A stretch of 64,000 nucleotides of DNA. Origin: Mucispirillum schaedleri ASF457. GTDB taxonomy: Bacteria > Chrysiogenota > Deferribacteres > Deferribacterales > Mucispirillaceae. Under the pieces are notes generated by a model. The model worked only from the letters and a program-made list of their open reading frames with translations, was not told the DNA's origin and did no database searches. Positions 25,409 to 34,074 of this stretch are shown here, one piece after another (the stretch's first letter is position 1; the number at the start of each line of letters is the position of its first letter). The translations under genes and the position numbers were made by a program. Location: positions 1,547,001-1,611,000 of the forward strand of contig NZ_CP097562.1 of assembly GCF_000487995.2 (NCBI RefSeq), read 5' to 3'.

Positions 25409-27583
25409 ATGAAAAAAATTTTACTTTCAAGTTTAATTTTAATGATGTCATACTCATTCAGCTTTGGTGCTGTGTATAATCAGGATAATAGAATTCCAGT
25501 GCCTTATGTGCTGAAAACAATAAAAGATTTTGAAAATAATGCAAATACTTATGAAAAAGCTTTAATGCGTAAAAATATACTTCATAAACTTTCTATATAT
25601 GGAGTAAATAAAATCCCTGATATAAATGATGAAGTGATAGGATTTATTTTCCACATGATTAAATTAAATATAGGTGAAAAGAAATTTCAGGCTGGCTTAA
25701 ATAAAATGGCAGATTTAAAAGATATGCCTTCTCTTACATGGCTGCAAATATTAAGATGTTTTGAAGATGTTGATGCAGACAGCTTTTATGATGCTTATTT
25801 TTCTAAAAATCCACTTATTAAATTAACAGTAACAAATGCAGAATACATTTCTGAAAAAGGAAACTATTATATTTCATTTACTCTTTTAAGAAAATATGGT
25901 GATAAAATAGTAAATATTCCTTATGTAATAGAATATGATGATAAGAAAGAATATGGCAGACTGCAGTCAAGCATAGACAGAGAAGAAACTTTCAAAGTGC
26001 CTGTTAATACTGGTGCAGTTAAGCTTGTTTTAGACCCAAACTATCATGTAATAAGAATGCTTAATGATAATGAAAAATCACCTGTTATTGCTGATATTTT
26101 AAATAAGGAAAATATCTTGTATATAGACAAACACTATGATAGTGCAGTATATTCTGTATTTAAAAATCTAAAATTTGTGTATGATGATGAAGTAAAATTT
26201 AGTGATTTAGAAAATTATGATGTTATTATTGGAAGTTATGATAATAAAATTGCTAAATTTTTTGCAGATAAGCGTATAAGCAGCACAGATAATTCTGAAT
26301 ATTTTATTTTTAAAAATCCTTTAAATAAAGATAAATATATTTTAATTGCCAATAATATACATGCAGGAAGTATACATTTATTAGAAAATTATGCTTTTAA
26401 TCAGGAATTGATTTTTAAAAATGATAAACTTATTTCTAAATCAAATATGCAGACAGATATGGGTATAACTGTATTAGAGCATGAAAAAGATGTAATAATA
26501 GATGTTAAAAAACTTGATACATTTCAAGATATGATGAAAAAAGCTGCTGTATATAAAGTAATATTTGCGGGAGAAAGCCACAATGAATATTCTCATCATG
26601 CTAACCAGCTTGCTTTAATAGAATATCTTAATAACTCTAAAAAGAAAACTGCAATAGCTATGGAGATGGTGCAGTATAAATATTTAAATGTGGTAAATGA
26701 CTTTGTAAAGGGCAGAATTACAGAAAAAGAAATGCTTGATGGCATTGATTATTATAACAACTGGAGCTTTGATTATTCTCTTTATGCCCCAATATTCAGA
26801 TATGCAAGGGATAATAATATAGATATAATTCCACTAAATATTGAAAGAGAAATTACATCAAAAGTATATCAAGGGCAGATTGATAATTTAACTGAAGAAC
26901 AGAAGCTTGCTCTGCCTGAACGCATGAGAATTATAAATAATGAATATGAAAATAAAATTAAATCAATTTTTAAAATGCATGCAGACAGCACAAATAAATT
27001 TACAGACTTTTTCATATCTCAAAATATCTGGGATGAGATTATGGCAAAACATTTAGCAGATTATAGAAAAGCAAACCCTGATACTTCCATTGTTGTAATA
27101 TGCGGAAACGGTCATGCAGGCAAAAATTCTGGCATACCACTCAGGTATAAAAGGCTTACAGGGGAAGACAGCTTTGTTATAATGCAGGGCGAACCTATAA
27201 ACCATGAAGAAACAAATGCAGATGTTTATATTTATCCTGAAGAAATAAAAAGTAAAGGAACACCAAAAATAGGTGTTGTAATCGCTGCAAATGATAAAGA
27301 AAATGGTATAGTAAAAGTAGAATCAGTTACTAAAAAATCACCAGCTGATAAAGCAGGTATAAAAAATGGTGATGTAATTGTTAAATGTGGTTACCATGAC
27401 ATAAAAAATATTGGCAGCTTAAAATATGCTCTTTATGAAAAAGGGTATAATGGTATTTTAGAATGTGAAATAAAACGGGGGAAAAACATTCTAAATAAAA
27501 GTATCAAACTTTTTGAGTATGATGACAGCTCAGAAATGGATGAAATGATAAAAAAACACATAGAAAAAATGAAAAAGAAATAG
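25409..27583 (+). CDS. ChaN-domain protein with peptidase-like N-terminus and C-terminal PDZ domain
   Basis: 724 residues with a signal peptide ending SFGA. Residues about 40-370 align by eye with the C-terminal half of the preceding M1-like protein (IGEKKFQAGLNKMADLKDMP; YYISFTLLRKYGDKIVNIPY) but lack HEXXH. Residues about 385-610 are a ChaN-type haem-binding domain (FAGESHNEYSHH, AIAMEMVQYKYL, VVICGNGHAGKNSGIPLRY), a family known from iron-regulated ChaN. Residues about 620-700 form a PDZ domain (VESVTKKSPADKAGIKNGDV). The architecture suggests an envelope haem/iron or proteolysis-adaptor function, unproven. It follows the peptidase by 9 bp, surely the same operon. Confidence 0.75.
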   Translation: MKKILLSSLILMMSYSFSFGAVYNQDNRIPVPYVLKTIKDFENNANTYEKALMRKNILHKLSIYGVNKIPDINDEVIGFIFHMIKLNIGEKKFQAGLNKMADLKDMPSLTWLQILRCFEDVDADSFYDAYFSKNPLIKLTVTNAEYISEKGNYYISFTLLRKYGDKIVNIPYVIEYDDKKEYGRLQSSIDREETFKVPVNTGAVKLVLDPNYHVIRMLNDNEKSPVIADILNKENILYIDKHYDSAVYSVFKNLKFVYDDEVKFSDLENYDVIIGSYDNKIAKFFADKRISSTDNSEYFIFKNPLNKDKYILIANNIHAGSIHLLENYAFNQELIFKNDKLISKSNMQTDMGITVLEHEKDVIIDVKKLDTFQDMMKKAAVYKVIFAGESHNEYSHHANQLALIEYLNNSKKKTAIAMEMVQYKYLNVVNDFVKGRITEKEMLDGIDYYNNWSFDYSLYAPIFRYARDNNIDIIPLNIEREITSKVYQGQIDNLTEEQKLALPERMRIINNEYENKIKSIFKMHADSTNKFTDFFISQNIWDEIMAKHLADYRKANPDTSIVVICGNGHAGKNSGIPLRYKRLTGEDSFVIMQGEPINHEETNADVYIYPEEIKSKGTPKIGVVIAANDKENGIVKVESVTKKSPADKAGIKNGDVIVKCGYHDIKNIGSLKYALYEKGYNGILECEIKRGKNILNKSIKLFEYDDSSEMDEMIKKHIEKMKKK

Positions 27584-27611
27584 TTACAGGATATAGTATA
27601 AGGTTACTGTG

Positions 27612-27741
27612 ATGAATAATGCTGTAAAGATTTTTAAAGCACTTGGAGATGAAAACAGGATAAAATCATATATTCAAAGCTATTTTACCACCAGAAAAAA
27701 GCAGGCATATTTTAAATAAATATAAAGGCATATCTGCTTAA
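27612..27741 (+). pseudogene. ArsR-family regulator remnant, internal deletion and frameshift
   Basis: ATG 27612 starts MNNAVKIFKALGDENRIKSY, the canonical ArsR N-terminus. Soon after, the reading frame changes. In the +1 frame 27682-27741 reads ILPPEKSRHILNKYKGISA-stop, like an ArsR C-terminus. The whole DNA-binding core is missing, so this is a deletion derivative. It lies just before a thioredoxin-like gene that it may once have controlled. Confidence 0.65.
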
Positions 27742-27772
27742 TAATATGGAAATGTTTTTATAAAGGTGATGT

Positions 27773-28273
27773 ATGAAAATAAATATTGCAGGCATTGTAA
27801 TTATTATATTAATCATTGCAGCTGTGTTCGCATTAAAAAAATGTAACAGCATTGAAAATATATCTGCTGATTTATTAAGTTTTGATTTAAATGTCACAGA
27901 AGCAGTTGATTTTGATAAGCTCACTTCCAAAGGGCTGCCTGTAATAGTTGATTACGGTGCAGAGCAATGCATACCATGTAAAAATATGGCTCCAGTTTTA
28001 GAAAAATTAAATAAGGAAATGTCTGGCAGAGTGTATATTAAGTTTGCTGATGTTTGGAAATATCCTGATATAAATAAAAATATATATGCTAAAATTATAC
28101 CATATCAAGTTTTCTTTGACAAAAACAGCAAACCTTATGAGCCAAGTATGGAAGTATTATCTTATGTTAATTTTATTACAAAAACAGATAATGGAAAACA
28201 TACATTTACTATGCATATAGGTGAATTAAAAGAAAACCAAATGCGAATGATTATAAAAGATATGGAAAAATAA
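27773..28273 (+). CDS. Membrane-anchored thioredoxin-like protein
   Basis: 166 residues. One N-terminal transmembrane anchor (residues 5-22) precedes a thioredoxin fold with VDYGAEQCIPCKNMAPVLEK, where the active CXXC is CIPC and the usual Trp before it is Gln. The cis-Pro region is KIIPYQVFF. It probably exchanges thiols or disulfides on the periplasmic face. AAAGGTG precedes the ATG. The stop codon abuts a 74-bp IS remnant, so sequence downstream of the gene has been replaced. Confidence 0.85.
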   Translation: MKINIAGIVIIILIIAAVFALKKCNSIENISADLLSFDLNVTEAVDFDKLTSKGLPVIVDYGAEQCIPCKNMAPVLEKLNKEMSGRVYIKFADVWKYPDINKNIYAKIIPYQVFFDKNSKPYEPSMEVLSYVNFITKTDNGKHTFTMHIGELKENQMRMIIKDMEK

Positions 28274-28347
28274 TTGGATGGACTTACACCTTTACAGGAA
28301 AAAGCAATTTATTTATTGGCTTAGTTCAAAATTTTCGGGTGATTTCA
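28274..28347 (+). mobile_element. Remnant of IS3-type element (3' end of orfB plus terminal repeat)
   Basis: Codons 28274-28324 read LDGLTPLQEKAIYLLA-stop, nearly identical to the last residues of the intact OrfB (NGLTPLQEKEIYLVA). GTTCAAAATTTTCGGGTGAT then TTCA matches the terminal inverted repeat. The fragment is the same length as the corresponding part of the intact IS (3907-3980). It abuts a repeat copy, as the intact IS does. Confidence 0.88.
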
Positions 28348-28400
28348 CTTCCTGCCCCTGCTGTGTCATACTGAGCCTGCAATATAGCGAAGTATCTAAA
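28348..28400 (-). repeat. Dispersed palindromic repeat, one arm, inverted
   Basis: GCTGTGTCATACTGAGCCTG then CAATATAGCGAAGTATCTAA matches the reverse complement of the right arm of the repeat family. The IS remnant adjoins it. Confidence 0.7.
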
Positions 28401-28524
28401 AACATAAGATAATATACTATTCACTGTTTCTTAAAATAATATCAAATTGTATAAAATACTATAATTTTATTTTACAAAAAAAAAGCAAAATGATATATAT
28501 ATTTATCATAAAAGAGTGAAATAT

Positions 28525-28767
28525 ATGGCAGATATAATATTGTTAGAAATAGAAGAAGATATTCGCCTTGCTGCTCAGATTGTAGCAAAAAGGCGTGGGA
28601 TAGATTTAAAAGTATATGCAGATTATTCTGATTATAAAAAAAATATGCAAAAAGACGACACTGTTTATTCTTCTAATATAGTAGAATGTAAAGAGCATAA
28701 CTGCTGCTATATTAAGAAACCTTATACAGCTCATCAGTTATTAGAGATTATAAGCATAGTGAGGTGA
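28525..28767 (+). CDS. Small receiver-like protein without phosphoacceptor
   Basis: 80 residues from ATG 28525 (a GTG three codons earlier is less likely). ADIILLEIEEDIRLAAQIVA resembles the first strand and helix of a CheY-type receiver. CCYIKKPYTAHQLLEIISIV resembles its last segment with the KP signature. The middle, including the phosphorylated Asp strand, is missing, so it is about 40 residues short and cannot be a normal response regulator. It ends 2 bp before the dnaE ATG, so the two are co-transcribed. Function unknown. Confidence 0.55.
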   Translation: MADIILLEIEEDIRLAAQIVAKRRGIDLKVYADYSDYKKNMQKDDTVYSSNIVECKEHNCCYIKKPYTAHQLLEIISIVR

Positions 28768-28769
28768 AA

Positions 28770-31700
28770 ATGACACAATTACAAGAAAAAGAATGCTTAA
28801 AAGGCAGGTTTGTTCATCTTCATCTGCATACTTTATATTCTGCCCTTGATGGTGCAATTAAAATAAAAAAACTGGCAGAAAAGTTAAAAGCAAACGGAAT
28901 GGAGGCCTGTGCTATTACTGACCATGGCGTAATGTATGGTATAATAGATTTTTATAATACTATGAAAAAAGAGGGTATAAAGCCTATTATTGGCAGTGAG
29001 TTTTATATTTCTCCAGACAGCCGTTTTAATAAAAAAGACCATTATAAACAAGGTGATGATACTAACTATCATTTAGTATTACTTGCTGAAAATAATGATG
29101 GTCTGCAAAATCTTTACAAGCTTTCTACCATAGGGTTTTTAGAAGGATTTTACAGAAAACCGCGTATAGATAAGGAAACATTAAGGCAGTATTCAAAAGG
29201 AGTAATAGCTCTTTCTGCATGTTTAGGTGGAGAAATATCTCGTAAGTTTTTAAAAGAAGGTTATGAAGCAGCCCGTAATGCTGCCCTTGAATATGATGAA
29301 ATACTTGGCAGAAATAATTATTTTTTAGAGATACAGGAAAATGGTATCCCAGAACAGAAAATAGTAAATAATCAGCTTATCCAAATATCAAAGGAAACAG
29401 GTATACCACTTGTTGCTACATGTGACAGCCATTATTTAAATAAGGAAGATTATTCATCACATAATATATTAATGCAGATTCAATTAGGGCAGGTAGGCGA
29501 TGAAAAACGCAAGCCTAGATTAAAGCCTGTGGATGCTTCTCAGCAGATAAAAACAGATACTACTTCACAAATGAAAGGGGATATTAACGGTTATCTTGCC
29601 AGAGAAGATGACTTAGATGATTTAAGCAGAGATACTTCTGATACATTAGACCCTGCAATAATGCACTCCCGCAGCGGCAAAATGGATTATTCCAGTATGC
29701 TTTATGTAAAAACTCCAGATGAAATGTATAATGATTTCAGCTACTGCACTGAAGCTGTTGAAAACACTGTTAAGATAGCAGAAAGATGTAATATAAGCAT
29801 AACTTTTGGCATAAACCACCTGCCACAGTATGAAGTGCCAGAAGGTTATACACTAGAATCATATTTTAGAGAGCTTTCAGCAAAAGGGCTTAAAGAGCGT
29901 CTTAAAAAAGTGCCTGAAGAACAGCATCATATATACTGGGAAAGGCTTAATTATGAACTTGAAATCATTATTATGAAAGGCTTTGATGCATACTTTTTAA
30001 TAGTGTGGGATTTTATTAACTATTCAAGACAAAATCATATTCCAGTAGGTCCAGGCAGGGGCTCTGGTGCAGGCTCTCTTGTTGCTTACTCCCTGACTAT
30101 TACAGATATTGACCCTATCAGGTTTAAACTTTTCTTTGAAAGGTTTTTAAACCCAGAGCGTGTCAGTATGCCAGACTTTGATATAGATTTCTGCATAAAA
30201 GGCAGAGATGATGTTATAAAATATGTAAGCCAGAAATATGGAGAAGAAAAAGTATCTCAAATAGTAACATTTGGCACATTAAAGCCAAAAAATGCTGTCC
30301 GAGATGTATGCAGGGTATATAATACTCCACTTGTAGAAGTGAATAAACTTGCAAAATCTATTCCTGATGGTCCAAGTATCACTACATTCCAAAAGGCCTA
30401 TGATGCAGACCCTGAATTATACAGCAGGTTTGAAAATATAGAGCATGGGGCAGAAATCCGCAAACACAGTGAAAATTTAGAAGGCTCTATCCGTCAGGTT
30501 GGTATGCATGCTGCCGGTGTTGTAATAGCAGATAAACCACTTGTAGAATATGCACCACTTGCAAAAGGTCCAAAGGGCGAGGTTATTCTACAGTTTGAAA
30601 AAGGTGCGGCAGAAGCTGTTGGGCTTATTAAGTTTGACTTTTTAGGTCTTAAAAACTTAACAATTATTGATGAAGCAGTAAAAAGGATACATGCCACAGT
30701 AGATAAAGATTTTGATGTAGACCATCTTCCACTTAATGATAAAGAAATATATGAGATGCTTCAGCATGGAGATACATCTGGAGTATTCCAGCTGGAAAGT
30801 GCCGGTATGAAATCACTGCTTAAAAGATTAAGACCTACAGTGTTTGAAGATATTATTGCAGCTAACGCTTTATACCGTCCGGGACCTATTGAAAGCGGCA
30901 TGCTTGACAGTTTTATAAAAAGAAAACACGGAGAAGAAGAAGTAATATATCCTTTTGAAGAAATCAAAGATATATTAGAAGAAACTTATGGTGTCATAGT
31001 TTATCAAGAGCAGGTGATGCAGATAGCTCAGGTTTTAGGCGGCTACTCTCTTGGTGCTGCTGATATGCTAAGGCGTGCTATGGGTAAGAAAAAGAAAGAA
31101 GAAATGGAAAAAAACAGAGCCATATTCTTATATGGTGATGAAGAAAAAAATATTCCGGGTGTGCAAAAGTTAGGAAAAGATGTGCAGAAAGCATCAGATT
31201 TATATGATTTGATAGATAAATTTGCAGGCTATGGGTTTAATAAATCACACTCTGCTGCTTATGCTTATATTGCATACCAGACGGCTTATTTAAAAGTGAA
31301 ATATCCAAAAGAATATATGAGTGCATTGTTATCTGTTTCTATTGATAATATTGATGATGTAGTAAAATATATAGATGAATGTTCCAGAATGGGTATAAAA
31401 ATACTGCCGCCAGATATTAATAAAAGTTACTTTGATTTTAGAGTGGAGGGCGATGCTGTCCGCTTTGGTCTTGGAGCTATAAAAAGTGTAGGTCAGGCTG
31501 CTATTGAATCATTTATCATAGAGCGTGAAAAAAATGGCAAATATAAAAGTATATATGATTTATGCGACAGAATGGACTTTAAATCAGCTGCCAACAAAAA
31601 AACAATAGAAGCATTTATTTATTCAGGCACACTTGACTGTTTTGGAAAATCAAGGCATCAGCATACATGTGTATATATGTCTGCTCTTGAAGCTGCAGCA

Positions 31701-32507
31701 AGCAAAGCAAAGGACAGAGAAAAAGGCTTTGGCTCAATAGAAGATTTCTTAACTGGTGAACGAGAAGAATATTATCCAAATGTGGAAGAACCGCCTGCAA
31801 AAGTGCTGCTTTTAAAGGAAAAAGAAATACTAGGCTTTTACTATTCAAGCCATCCATTAAAGGAATATAATAAATATATAGAAACTTTTGCAGAAGATAT
31901 GGAGCTTGTAAACAGTATGCGAAGTGAAGGTGAAGTTTTAGTTGCAGGTATGATTAAAAGCATACGCCATCATATTACAAAAAGTAAAAAGGAAAAAATG
32001 GCTTTTTTAGAGCTGGAAGATACAAAAAATAGTGTAGATGTAGTAGTTTTTCCAAAAATGTATGCAGATAATATCATGCACTTAAATGAAGATAATATAA
32101 TAGCTGTTCAGGGAATGTTTACTCCAAATAATGAAGATGGCACAGGCTCTATTACTGCTAGAAAAATTATGACATTAGGGCATGCATTAGAAGAAAATAC
32201 TGCCACACTAAAAATCACAATAGATACTGAAAAATCAACACCTGACAGAGTGTTTCAAATAAAAACTCTGATTGCACGGTTTAAAGGCAGACTGCCTGTA
32301 AATATAATATTCATTTTGCCAAATAAATACAGGGTATCAATGAGTGTATCAGAAGAATATGAAGTATGCCCTGAAATAGAATTTTTAGAGCTTTTAAAAC
32401 AGGTGCCGGGTGTTATAGATATTGAGTTTGTGCAGACAGGTGACATCACATATTCATTAGATTTAGAAACAGAAAATTATACAATGGATACATGGAGTAT
32501 AGCATAA
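28770..32507 (+). CDS. dnaE: DNA polymerase III alpha subunit
   Basis: 1245 residues from ATG 28770 (GAGGTG 4-5 nt upstream; GTG 28764 is an alternative). It has an N-terminal PHP domain (FVHLHLHTLYSALDGA, AITDHGVMYG), the polymerase core with GPGRGSGAGSLVAYSL and the catalytic acid motif PDFDIDFC near residue 468, LYRPGPIESGMLDSFIKRKHG, and KSHSAAYAYIAYQTAYLK. It then has HhH and OB domains (VAGMIKSIRHHITKSKKEKM). Residues about 243-308 form an acidic, Ser/Asp-rich insertion where other DnaE proteins have a short loop. It is the replicative polymerase. ThiD follows with overlapping stop/start. Confidence 0.97.
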   Translation: MTQLQEKECLKGRFVHLHLHTLYSALDGAIKIKKLAEKLKANGMEACAITDHGVMYGIIDFYNTMKKEGIKPIIGSEFYISPDSRFNKKDHYKQGDDTNYHLVLLAENNDGLQNLYKLSTIGFLEGFYRKPRIDKETLRQYSKGVIALSACLGGEISRKFLKEGYEAARNAALEYDEILGRNNYFLEIQENGIPEQKIVNNQLIQISKETGIPLVATCDSHYLNKEDYSSHNILMQIQLGQVGDEKRKPRLKPVDASQQIKTDTTSQMKGDINGYLAREDDLDDLSRDTSDTLDPAIMHSRSGKMDYSSMLYVKTPDEMYNDFSYCTEAVENTVKIAERCNISITFGINHLPQYEVPEGYTLESYFRELSAKGLKERLKKVPEEQHHIYWERLNYELEIIIMKGFDAYFLIVWDFINYSRQNHIPVGPGRGSGAGSLVAYSLTITDIDPIRFKLFFERFLNPERVSMPDFDIDFCIKGRDDVIKYVSQKYGEEKVSQIVTFGTLKPKNAVRDVCRVYNTPLVEVNKLAKSIPDGPSITTFQKAYDADPELYSRFENIEHGAEIRKHSENLEGSIRQVGMHAAGVVIADKPLVEYAPLAKGPKGEVILQFEKGAAEAVGLIKFDFLGLKNLTIIDEAVKRIHATVDKDFDVDHLPLNDKEIYEMLQHGDTSGVFQLESAGMKSLLKRLRPTVFEDIIAANALYRPGPIESGMLDSFIKRKHGEEEVIYPFEEIKDILEETYGVIVYQEQVMQIAQVLGGYSLGAADMLRRAMGKKKKEEMEKNRAIFLYGDEEKNIPGVQKLGKDVQKASDLYDLIDKFAGYGFNKSHSAAYAYIAYQTAYLKVKYPKEYMSALLSVSIDNIDDVVKYIDECSRMGIKILPPDINKSYFDFRVEGDAVRFGLGAIKSVGQAAIESFIIEREKNGKYKSIYDLCDRMDFKSAANKKTIEAFIYSGTLDCFGKSRHQHTCVYMSALEAAASKAKDREKGFGSIEDFLTGEREEYYPNVEEPPAKVLLLKEKEILGFYYSSHPLKEYNKYIETFAEDMELVNSMRSEGEVLVAGMIKSIRHHITKSKKEKMAFLELEDTKNSVDVVVFPKMYADNIMHLNEDNIIAVQGMFTPNNEDGTGSITARKIMTLGHALEENTATLKITIDTEKSTPDRVFQIKTLIARFKGRLPVNIIFILPNKYRVSMSVSEEYEVCPEIEFLELLKQVPGVIDIEFVQTGDITYSLDLETENYTMDTWSIA

Positions 32508-33346
32508 TGAAAAAAACACTAACAATAGCGGGAAGCGACAGCAGCGGCTGTGCAGGCATACAGGCTGATATTAAAACAATGGGGGCATTAGGTGTATTTG
32601 GAATGAGTGTTATTGCAGCAGTTACTTCCCAAAATACACTTGGTGTTACATATATTGAAGAATTAAGCACAAAATCAATTATTACACAGATTGAAGCAAT
32701 TTATGATGATTTGGCACCTGATGCTTTAAAATCTGGTATGCTTTTTTCAAAGGATATAATAGAAGCGGTAGCAGATATATTAAAAGCAAGAAATAAAAGC
32801 CCTTATGTGCTGGACCCTGTAATGGTTGCCACAAGTGGTGCAAAACTTTTAAAAGATGATGCTATTTCTTATATGGTGGAAAAACTTTTCCCACTTGCTT
32901 ATATAGTTACGCCAAATATACCAGAAGCAGAGCTTTTAAGCGGTATGAAAATAGAATGTCAGGAACATGTTGATAAAGCATGCAGGAAAATAAAAGATAT
33001 GGGCGCACAGAATGTTATTATAAAAGGGGGACATTTCAACGACAAAGAATCTGTTGATACATTATTTGATGGTGAAAACCACTATGAAATATCTGCCGTG
33101 CGTGTAATAACAAAAAATACTCACGGAACAGGCTGCACTTATTCTTCTGCTATATGTTCATATCTTGCATTAGGCTTTAATTTGCTTGATGCTGTAAAAT
33201 ATGCCAAGCAGTATATAACATCTGCTATAATCTATGGAGCAGAAATGAATATAGGCAGTGGCAGCGGGCCTGTAAACCATTTTTTTGAAAATATAAAAAA
33301 TAATAATGACGGCACAATATCTTTTGGGAGCTGCAGCTGTGGCTGA
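32507..33346 (+). CDS. thiD: Hydroxymethylpyrimidine/phosphomethylpyrimidine kinase
   Basis: 279 residues from ATG 32507, which overlaps the dnaE stop (TAATG). It is a ribokinase-fold protein with LTIAGSDSSGCAGIQADIKT, VLDPVMVATSGAKLL, and the anion-hole/catalytic segment THGTGCTYSSAICSYLALG. It phosphorylates HMP and HMP-P for thiamine synthesis. Placement between dnaE and a methyltransferase gene is not functionally telling. A GTG start for the next gene lies inside its last codons. Confidence 0.94.
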   Translation: MKKTLTIAGSDSSGCAGIQADIKTMGALGVFGMSVIAAVTSQNTLGVTYIEELSTKSIITQIEAIYDDLAPDALKSGMLFSKDIIEAVADILKARNKSPYVLDPVMVATSGAKLLKDDAISYMVEKLFPLAYIVTPNIPEAELLSGMKIECQEHVDKACRKIKDMGAQNVIIKGGHFNDKESVDTLFDGENHYEISAVRVITKNTHGTGCTYSSAICSYLALGFNLLDAVKYAKQYITSAIIYGAEMNIGSGSGPVNHFFENIKNNNDGTISFGSCSCG

Positions 33347-34073
33347 AATATATAAGGAATATGACTGCTTTGCTTATTTCTACAATAAATACTGGACTAT
33401 TAATGCTCCGCTTTATTTAGAAAAAGCATTAGATATTCTTCTGCTTGAAAAATTAGAAGAAAATGCACATATTTTAGATGTATGCTGCGGCACTGGCAAT
33501 GTGGCAGGCCTTTTGCATGAAAGGGGCTATAACATAACAGGGCTTGACGGCTCAAGCCTTATGCTTGACTATGCAAAAGAAAATGCTAAGGCAGTTGAAT
33601 TTATTCAGGCAGATGCAAGAGATTTTAATTTAGGCAGAAAATTTCAAGCCATAACATGCCTTTTTGACAGTATAAACCATCTTTTAAATCAAGATGATGT
33701 ATTATTAGTATTTAAAAATATTTATGAGCATTTAGAAGAACATGGAATATTTGTTTTTGATGCAAACTCGCTTTCATCATCGCAGGATGTAGATTTAAGT
33801 GATTTTTCTGCTGTAGAAAGTAATGAAGTTTTTATTTCACAAGGCTCATATAACAGTATAGAAAAATTAATAACATACTCTTTAACTGCATTTATTAATG
33901 AAGATAGTAAATGGGTAAGATATGATAACAAAATATATGAAAGATATTATGAAGAAGAGCTTTTAATATCTTTGCTTAAAAAAGCAGGCTTTAGAAATAC
34001 TGCCTATACTTATGGGGCAGATATTGGAATAGAGCCTTTTGAAGACAGGGTATTTTTTACTGCATGGAGATAG
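33339..34073 (+). CDS. Class I SAM-dependent methyltransferase
   Basis: 244 residues if started at GTG 33339 (GGGAG 8 nt upstream; M/VAEIYKEYDCFAYFYNKYW resembles the N-terminus of this family). An ATG at 33306 would add 11 residues. Motif I is HILDVCCGTGNVAGLLHE, then GLDGSSLMLDYAKENA and FQADARDF-like segments, and a central beta insertion. The substrate cannot be told. It overlaps thiD by 8 bp and precedes the DUF4384 gene by 1 bp, so it belongs to the dnaE-thiD run. Confidence 0.85.
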   Translation: MAEIYKEYDCFAYFYNKYWTINAPLYLEKALDILLLEKLEENAHILDVCCGTGNVAGLLHERGYNITGLDGSSLMLDYAKENAKAVEFIQADARDFNLGRKFQAITCLFDSINHLLNQDDVLLVFKNIYEHLEEHGIFVFDANSLSSSQDVDLSDFSAVESNEVFISQGSYNSIEKLITYSLTAFINEDSKWVRYDNKIYERYYEEELLISLLKKAGFRNTAYTYGADIGIEPFEDRVFFTAWR

Positions 34074-34074
34074 T

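Noticed and set aside
34039-34074. Longer N-terminus for the DUF4384 protein
   Set aside because: It would begin inside the methyltransferase gene and place 12 residues before a good signal peptide.
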